Shown here piece after piece: positions 6,367-10,043 of a stretch of DNA of 10,043 nucleotides. A program made the position numbers and the translations under genes. The notes below the pieces were generated by a model. The model did not search any database. It saw nothing but the letters and a program-made list of their open reading frames with translations, and had not been told where the DNA came from. Numbering within the stretch: the first letter of the stretch is position 1; each line of letters starts with the position of its first letter. The stretch lies in assembly GCA_005880605.1 (NCBI GenBank), contig VBIS01000051.1, positions 1 to 10,043 on the forward strand, given 5' to 3'. The DNA comes from Chloroflexota bacterium. Lineage in GTDB: Bacteria > Chloroflexota > Dormibacteria > CF-121.

Positions 6367-7232
6367 CACCCGCGTGGCAGGGCGAGTTTCCTCTCGTCGG
6401 TCCGGCGGGCGAGGTCGTCGACCTCCGCCGCGTGTTCCTATCGCACGGAATTGCGGAGCTGCCGCCGATGCGACTCGACCAGAAAGCCTGGACCTTCGAA
6501 ATCACCGTTCCGCTCACCGGACTTGGAGCCAGGACGTTGCTGATTTCTCAGGCGCGTCCTGGCCACGGGGTCATCCGGGTCACGGGTCGAGCACCGACGC
6601 ACCGGGTGGCCGCGGCCATCATGGCGCAGGTCCGCCATGTCCTCAGCCTGGACCTCGACCTGTCGCCGTTCTATGCGGTGGCCGCCGGGGATCCGGACCT
6701 GGCCTGGGTCCTCAACGGAGCCGCCCTGGTGGAACACCTGGGGGAGAAGGCGCCCGGAGCACCGGCGTCGGGACCGTACGGACGCGCCTTCCCGACTCCG
6801 GAGGCTATGGCCACCGCCCCGGAGCGTTTCTATAAGGAGGTTGCGGGCACCGGCTATCGCGGTCCATACCTCAAGACCCTGTCGACCGACGTGGCCCACG
6901 GGCGCGTTGATCTCGAAACGCTCGCCGGCGCGTTACCCGAAGATCTGCCCGACGACGAGGTGGCCGCGCAGCTGCGCGCGCTACCCGGCGTTGGCCCCTA
7001 TGCCGCCGCGCACATCATGTTGATGCTGGGCCGATACGACCGCCTCATTCTCGATTCCTGGACCAGGCCCACGTATGCCCGCCTGTTGGGAAGAAAGCGG
7101 CCGGTCGGCGATCGCACCATCGAGCGCCGCTTCAAGCGGTACGGGCGTTATGCGGGTCTCGCTTTCTGGCTGTTTCTAACTCGAGATTGGCTGGCCGACG
7201 ACGCTCCAGCCTATTCTTTGACGCAACCATGA
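6363..7232 (+). CDS. HhH-GPD superfamily DNA glycosylase (AlkA/OGG1-like)
   Basis: Predicted base-excision repair glycosylase of 289 aa. The C-terminal half carries FPTPEAMA (143-150), FYKEVAGTGYRGPYL (156-170), the helix-hairpin-helix LPGVGPYAAAHIMLMLG (207-223) for DNA backbone binding, and the presumed catalytic Asp231 in LILDSWTR. No cysteines are seen, so there is no EndoIII-type Fe-S cluster. Between LAWVLNGA (113-120) and ALVEHLG (121-127) the usual first helices of the domain (pattern PFE.LV..I..Q/N.....A) are not visible; about 30 residues appear to be missing in frame. The ATG at 6363 overlaps the GNAT stop, and the stop overlaps the regulator start. Lesion specificity cannot be stated. 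Confidence 0.82.
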   Translation: MTPAWQGEFPLVGPAGEVVDLRRVFLSHGIAELPPMRLDQKAWTFEITVPLTGLGARTLLISQARPGHGVIRVTGRAPTHRVAAAIMAQVRHVLSLDLDLSPFYAVAAGDPDLAWVLNGAALVEHLGEKAPGAPASGPYGRAFPTPEAMATAPERFYKEVAGTGYRGPYLKTLSTDVAHGRVDLETLAGALPEDLPDDEVAAQLRALPGVGPYAAAHIMLMLGRYDRLILDSWTRPTYARLLGRKRPVGDRTIERRFKRYGRYAGLAFWLFLTRDWLADDAPAYSLTQP

Positions 7233-7873
7233 GCACGCCCGAGTTGCGGGTGCTGATCGTCTCGCCCAATCCGCTGGCCCGCGGCGGACTGGCCGCAATG
7301 CTCGAAGGCATGGCGGGGATGAAGGCGGTTGGATCGGCCGGCGTGCCGGAGGCGGCATCAGTCGCGGGCCAGCTGCTGCCCGATGTCGTGCTGCTCGACG
7401 TCGGCGATGGCGAGATCGAAGACCTCGATGCGATCGCGCGATTGGCCGGGGCCCAGCCGGGACTGCCGATCGTGGCGCTCACCGGCGAGCCGGGCGCACT
7501 GACGCAGGCGCTTGCCTTCGGTGCGTCCGCCCTATTGCCGGTTGGGGTCGATTCCCAGACGCTGGCGGCGGCCCTGCTCGCCTCGGCCCGCGGACTGGTG
7601 TCGATTCCCCGACAGGAGATCGCCACCCTGCTGCCCCACGAGGAACGGATCGAACCGGCCCTCAACGCGCCCACGGAGTCGCTGACCCCGCGCGAGTTGG
7701 AGGTGCTCCAATTGATGGCCCGCGGTTTGACCAACCGGCAAATCGCCGGGCGTCTAACCATCAGCGAGCACACCGTGAAATTCCACGCCGGCGCCGTTCT
7801 CGGCAAGCTGAACGCGCGCTCCCGCGCGGAAGCCGTTGCCCGGGCAATTGGACTCGGATGGATTCTCGTCTAG
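7229..7873 (+). CDS. LuxR/NarL-type response regulator with atypical receiver domain
   Basis: A 214-aa transcription regulator. Residues 6-120 look like a CheY-type receiver with the phosphoacceptor position Asp57 (PDVVLLDV) and Thr85 (IVALTGE). However, the acidic pair that normally follows the first strand is Ser12-Pro13 (LIVSPNP), and the conserved Lys is Pro104 (ALLPVG). Residues 151-211 are a LuxR/GerE helix-turn-helix: LTPRELEVLQLMARGLTNRQIA, then ISEHTVKFHAGAVLGKL. Losing Mg-binding and switch residues suggests phosphorylation-independent or altered control. The ATG at 7229 overlaps the glycosylase stop and is preferred to a TTG at 7187 inside that gene. No partner histidine kinase is in the window. 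Confidence 0.88.
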   Translation: MSTPELRVLIVSPNPLARGGLAAMLEGMAGMKAVGSAGVPEAASVAGQLLPDVVLLDVGDGEIEDLDAIARLAGAQPGLPIVALTGEPGALTQALAFGASALLPVGVDSQTLAAALLASARGLVSIPRQEIATLLPHEERIEPALNAPTESLTPRELEVLQLMARGLTNRQIAGRLTISEHTVKFHAGAVLGKLNARSRAEAVARAIGLGWILV

Positions 7874-7895
7874 AGACGACGCTTTAGACTAGGCA
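7866..7895 (+). promoter_or_regulatory. Candidate promoter/operator before the 7902 gene
   Basis: A perfect inverted repeat TCGTCT-AG-AGACGA (7866-7879) overlaps the regulator stop codon. Next comes TTTAGACTAGGCA with -10-like TAGACT (7885-7890) or TAGGCA (7890-7895), the latter 6 nt before the ATG. The 9-mer AGACTAGGC (7886-7894) also occurs before the GNAT gene (5536-5544). This suggests an internal promoter for the last two genes of the cluster, perhaps controlled by the regulator just upstream. No clear -35 is seen. Confidence 0.35.
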
Positions 7896-7901
7896 GGCGA
7901 C

Positions 7902-8342
7902 ATGGCAGTGGACGCCGAAGGATACGGGGCTAAAGACCAGGGGCTCGACCGTCTGATCGCCGACGCGCGGGTTCTTTCCCCGGCTGGTATCGAGCGGGTC
8001 GCCTGGGGCTGGGACCGGCATGAAGATCCGCGAATCATGGAACGCTTCCATGAGGCCGAACGCGCGGCCCTCCGGGTCCTCGAGAAGAACAATCGCGGAC
8101 CGCAATGGGACGAAGCGCGCAAGCGCATCCTCGACCTGACCGAGGGTCGAAGCTCGCTCGAAGACTGGAAAGCCGAGCACGGTGACGTTGGTCACAAAGG
8201 CGAGCGCGCGCTGCTCGCGGCGGCGCTTGCCATCCTGGCGCGCGACAAGCTCGACCGCGAGCACTACGCCACGCTGGTCCGGCCGATGTCCGAAGCCCTG
8301 CCGTGGTTGCTGCCCGAATTGCCGCCAGAACCACGCCGATGA
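7902..8342 (+). CDS. Hypothetical helical protein
   Basis: A 146-aa protein I do not recognise. It is rich in charged residues and predicted largely helical: short segments such as DEARKRILDLTEG and GERALLAAALAILARDKLD look amphipathic. There is no signal peptide, no convincing transmembrane span and no cysteine, and the C-terminus is proline-rich (LLPELPPEPRR). Codon usage looks like that of its neighbours. The stop overlaps the rhodanese start (ATGA), so the two are probably translated together and may act together. No Shine-Dalgarno sequence is evident before the ATG; a -10-like motif close by suggests a leaderless transcript. Coding status is well supported by length, context and overlap. 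Confidence 0.72.
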   Translation: MAVDAEGYGAKDQGLDRLIADARVLSPAGIERVAWGWDRHEDPRIMERFHEAERAALRVLEKNNRGPQWDEARKRILDLTEGRSSLEDWKAEHGDVGHKGERALLAAALAILARDKLDREHYATLVRPMSEALPWLLPELPPEPRR

Positions 8343-8782
8343 TGATCATGTCGCCGCGGATCGATCCCGCGGCCGCTAAGGCAAAATTCGATGCGGGCGA
8401 GGCGGTCCCGCTCGACGTGACCAGTTCGCTGGTTTATCCGGCTGTCAGTCACCGCATCCCGGGCGCGATTCGGATCCCTCCCGAACCGATCATTCGCGGT
8501 CTCCAAGCCGCGCGCCCGGCTTCCGAGATCCTGCGGCACTTCGAGAGCCTGCCCGCCGACCGCGAGATCATCGCCTACTGCACTTGACCCGACGAGGGCA
8601 CCAGCGCCCGTGTGGCGCAATTCCTCCGACAGCAGGGCCGGCAAGCGTGGGCGCTGCGCGGTGGGCTGGCGGGGTGGCGGGCCACTCAGTATCCGATGGA
8701 ATCCAAGCACGCCGACCATGCCCCAGGTCCGGAGGAAGAGTGCCCCGACTGCCACGAGCAAGTCGGAGCACACATCGCCTAA
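8339..8782 (+). CDS. Rhodanese-like sulfurtransferase with in-frame TGA at the catalytic cysteine (candidate selenoprotein)
   Basis: The frame opened by ATG 8339 gives a rhodanese fold: PLDVTSS, HRIPGAIRIPP (39-49), then REIIAYCT. A TGA follows at 8585-8587 (codon 83). The same frame continues without another stop for 64 codons: PDEGTSARVAQFL, WALRGGLAGW (the usual rhodanese end) and a tail with CPDCH, ending at TAA 8780. Related rhodaneses read YCTCPxE.TSARVA; the cysteine six residues before Ser is the active-site nucleophile, and that is exactly the TGA codon. A SECIS-like hairpin follows at 8594-8626. I infer UGA decoded as selenocysteine, giving 147 aa; otherwise the gene is broken by a nonsense mutation and yields an inactive 82-aa product. 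TGA acts as stop in most other genes here, so a global code change is excluded. Confidence 0.7.
8594..8626 (+). promoter_or_regulatory. SECIS-like hairpin downstream of the in-frame TGA
   Basis: Lower stem GAGGG (8594-8598) pairs with TCCTC (8622-8626, one G-U pair). An internal loop follows, then upper stem GCGCC (8604-8608) pairs with GGCGC (8614-8618) around the apical loop CGUGU (8609-8613). The apical loop starts 22 nt after the TGA and has G as its second base, followed by U, which fits general bacterial SECIS rules. Pairing is by eye, and hairpins are common in DNA this rich in GC. Confidence 0.45.
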
Positions 8783-8791
8783 AAGGGTGAC

Positions 8792-9562
8792 TTAGTCGGT
8801 CAGCTCGTAGACGATCGCCACATCGACCGTGACATTCATCTGACCGGCCTGGACGGGTGCGCCGCCCCCGCCGCCGCATCCGCCGCCGCTCCCGCAGGGC
8901 GATCCGCCGCCGCTCGAGACGACTTCCGAGACCGAAAGCACTTTGCCGAGGTGACGCCCGGCGAGGTTCGCCCACTCCTTGGCGCGGGCGCCTGCGGCGG
9001 TCATTGCCGACTGGCGCGCACCCTTTAGCTGGTTCGTATTGTCGCTCAGCTGCAGCGTGATGCCGTTGAGCTGGATGTCATCGCCCACGGCCTTCTGGGC
9101 CGCCGCGATGACGCTGCCGACGTTGGCGATGTGATGGATCTTGACGTTGACCGTGTTGGCCGCCCGGTAGCCGACCGAGCCGTATTGCGTGTCCTGGTAG
9201 ATCGAAAGTCCGGTCGTCTGGATGTCGGCGTCCGCAACACCCTGCCCTTTGACCCCATTCAGTAGCGACGTCATCTCGATATTCGCTGCACTCAGGGCGT
9301 CTCCCGCCGTCCCTCGCCTGACCGAGACACCGAGGCTGATCAGGGCGTTGTCGGGCGTCGCATTCTGCGTTCCCTCGCCGACCACCGTTACCGTGTCGCG
9401 CGGGCCAGCGACACTACCGGCGTTAGCCGTACCCGAGGTCGATCCGCCACCGGCACCGGCCCGAACGGCCACCGCGGTTACGGCGGATGCCGCGATTGCG
9501 ATCAACGCGCCGATGACGATCAAAACTCCACGTGTCGCGAGCGTTCCCCTGAGGGCTTGCAT
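8792..9562 (-). CDS. SIMPL (DUF541) domain protein, membrane-anchored
   Basis: A 256-aa protein. Residues about 12-34 form a single hydrophobic segment (GVLIVIGALIAIAASAVTAVAV) acting as signal or anchor, so the rest lies outside the membrane. A Gly/Ser/Thr linker (35-55) leads to the SIMPL domain: TVTVVGEGTQNATPDNALISLGV, LSIYQDT, NVKIHHIANVGSVIAAAQKAVGDDIQLNGI and the C-terminal strand NVTVDVAIVYEL. SIMPL proteins such as YggE are periplasmic or surface proteins linked to stress tolerance; the biochemical role is unclear. A Gly-rich insert with two cysteines (217-235) sits before the last strand. The start at 9562 is chosen for the AAGGAGG 8 nt upstream (9571-9577) and the signal-like N-terminus; a longer frame upstream lacks both. 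Convergent with the rhodanese, 9 bp apart. Confidence 0.88.
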   Translation of the reverse strand: MQALRGTLATRGVLIVIGALIAIAASAVTAVAVRAGAGGGSTSGTANAGSVAGPRDTVTVVGEGTQNATPDNALISLGVSVRRGTAGDALSAANIEMTSLLNGVKGQGVADADIQTTGLSIYQDTQYGSVGYRAANTVNVKIHHIANVGSVIAAAQKAVGDDIQLNGITLQLSDNTNQLKGARQSAMTAAGARAKEWANLAGRHLGKVLSVSEVVSSGGGSPCGSGGGCGGGGGAPVQAGQMNVTVDVAIVYELTD

Positions 9563-9710
9563 GATGTCGTCCTCCTTAGATGAAGTCGATAGATGAATCT
9601 GCCGTAAGAACGGCCGCACCGACCAAACCGTTACTCCTGGTCGAACGGGCGGTCGGGTTCCCGGTCGTCTGGGTGATGACGTCGGCTGCTGCACGCGATA
9701 CCTTTGAAGC
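9563..9710. promoter_or_regulatory. Divergent intergenic region with two promoters (inferred)
   Basis: This 148-bp gap separates the SIMPL and protease genes. On the minus strand it holds the strong ribosome binding site AAGGAGG (9577-9571). A short hairpin GCCGT-AAGA-ACGGC lies at 9601-9614 and may be an operator or 5' leader structure. On the plus strand, TACCTT (9699-9704) is a TANNNT -10 six nt before the protease GTG. No confident -35 boxes were found on either strand. Confidence 0.4.
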
Positions 9711-10043
9711 GTGGCAAGGCTGTCCGATCTATCAGCCGAGATCGCCCAGGTGGCTGCCGGCCTCGCGCCAAGCCTCGTCCGCGTCGATGCTCGAGGTGGC
9801 CGCCCGGCAACCGGCATCATCTGGGCCGATAACCTGGTTCTGACGGCGGATCACGTGATCGAGGCGGACGACAACATCGTCGTCACCGGTGCGCCGACCA
9901 CGGTGAAGGCGTCTCTGCTTGGTCGTGATCGCACCACTGATCTCGCCCTGTTACGAACCGAGGGTCTGCGAGGGGCTCCCGCTCCACGCGGGCGGTCGGC
10001 CGACCTGCGCACCGGCCATATCGTGTTAGCGCTAGGCGGCACG
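9711..10043 (+). CDS. Trypsin-like serine protease (HtrA/S1C-type), 3'-partial
   Basis: The frame stays open to the right edge, giving 111 residues. ATGIIWADNLVLTADHV (33-49) carries the catalytic His48 in the TA-x-H motif and DRTTDLALLR (73-82) carries the catalytic Asp77, both with HtrA/DegP spacing. The GNSGGP serine motif and any PDZ domain would lie beyond the window. The start is GTG 9711: an in-frame TGA at 9705-9707 blocks earlier starts. No signal peptide or membrane segment precedes the protease domain, so this may be a cytoplasmic, tail-anchored or transport-independent form. A -10-like TACCTT just upstream and the absence of a Shine-Dalgarno sequence suggest leaderless expression. 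It is divergent from the SIMPL gene; both could belong to an envelope stress response, which is an inference. Confidence 0.82.
   Translation, partial: MARLSDLSAEIAQVAAGLAPSLVRVDARGGRPATGIIWADNLVLTADHVIEADDNIVVTGAPTTVKASLLGRDRTTDLALLRTEGLRGAPAPRGRSADLRTGHIVLALGGT

Noticed and set aside
8585..8587. Genome-wide TGA reassignment (TGA as Trp or Gly) as explanation of the rhodanese stop
   Set aside because: TGA terminates at least eight other genes in the window, several in exact 4-bp overlaps with the next start, so it is a normal stop here.
8748..8762. CPDCH as a c-type heme site
   Set aside because: The protein has no signal peptide for export, and heme c attachment occurs outside the cytoplasm; a thiol or metal role is more plausible.
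8584..8790. Other-frame open reading frames after the TGA as a separate gene or frameshift rescue
   Set aside because: The rhodanese motifs continue in the original frame, so no frameshift is needed; the other frames give Arg/Pro-rich nonsense.
9563..9820. 86-residue N-terminal extension of the SIMPL protein
   Set aside because: Low-complexity Arg/Pro sequence placed before a clear signal-anchor and a strong ribosome binding site at 9571-9577.

Overview
The window is about 10 kb of GC-rich, gene-dense bacterial DNA. Gene order, GTG and TTG starts, 4-bp start/stop overlaps, an AroK-AroB fusion and a SIMPL-domain protein would fit a Chloroflexota-like (possibly Limnocylindria-type) environmental bacterium. 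That placement is an inference; no rRNA or marker gene is present.

Positions 1-5205 hold a shikimate operon read left to right: aroA (5' end outside the window), aroE, aroC, a fused aroK-aroB and aroQ. Each gene overlaps the next by 4 bp (GTGA, ATGA, TTGA, GTGA), so translational coupling is likely. Together they supply six of the seven steps from DAHP to chorismate; only DAHP synthase is not in view. A small DUF2750-type gene on the minus strand (5187-5531) overlaps the aroQ end and is separated from the next plus-strand gene by only 22 bp.

Positions 5554-8782 form a second plus-strand cluster: a two-domain GNAT acetyltransferase, an HhH-GPD DNA glycosylase, a LuxR-type regulator with an atypical receiver, an unrecognised helical protein and a rhodanese. 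Most junctions are again 4-bp ATGA overlaps. The rhodanese frame carries an in-frame TGA exactly where the catalytic cysteine should be. The rest of the domain continues intact after it and a SECIS-like hairpin follows, so this is a candidate selenocysteine sulfurtransferase. A simple nonsense mutation is the main alternative.

Positions 8792-9562 encode a membrane-anchored SIMPL-domain protein on the minus strand. A 148-bp divergent gap follows, then the start of a trypsin-like (HtrA-type) protease that runs off the right edge.

A second unusual signal crosses the two operons. A GC-rich palindromic repeat (CCCTCCCCC / GGGGGAGGG followed by further G-tracts) lies inside three coding regions: aroE, the aroB half of aroKB, and the GNAT gene. 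In all three it is read in the same frame, giving SPSP...GGG peptides, and it sits just before a beta-strand. It behaves like an in-frame, protein-tolerated palindromic element, comparable in principle to Rickettsia palindromic elements.
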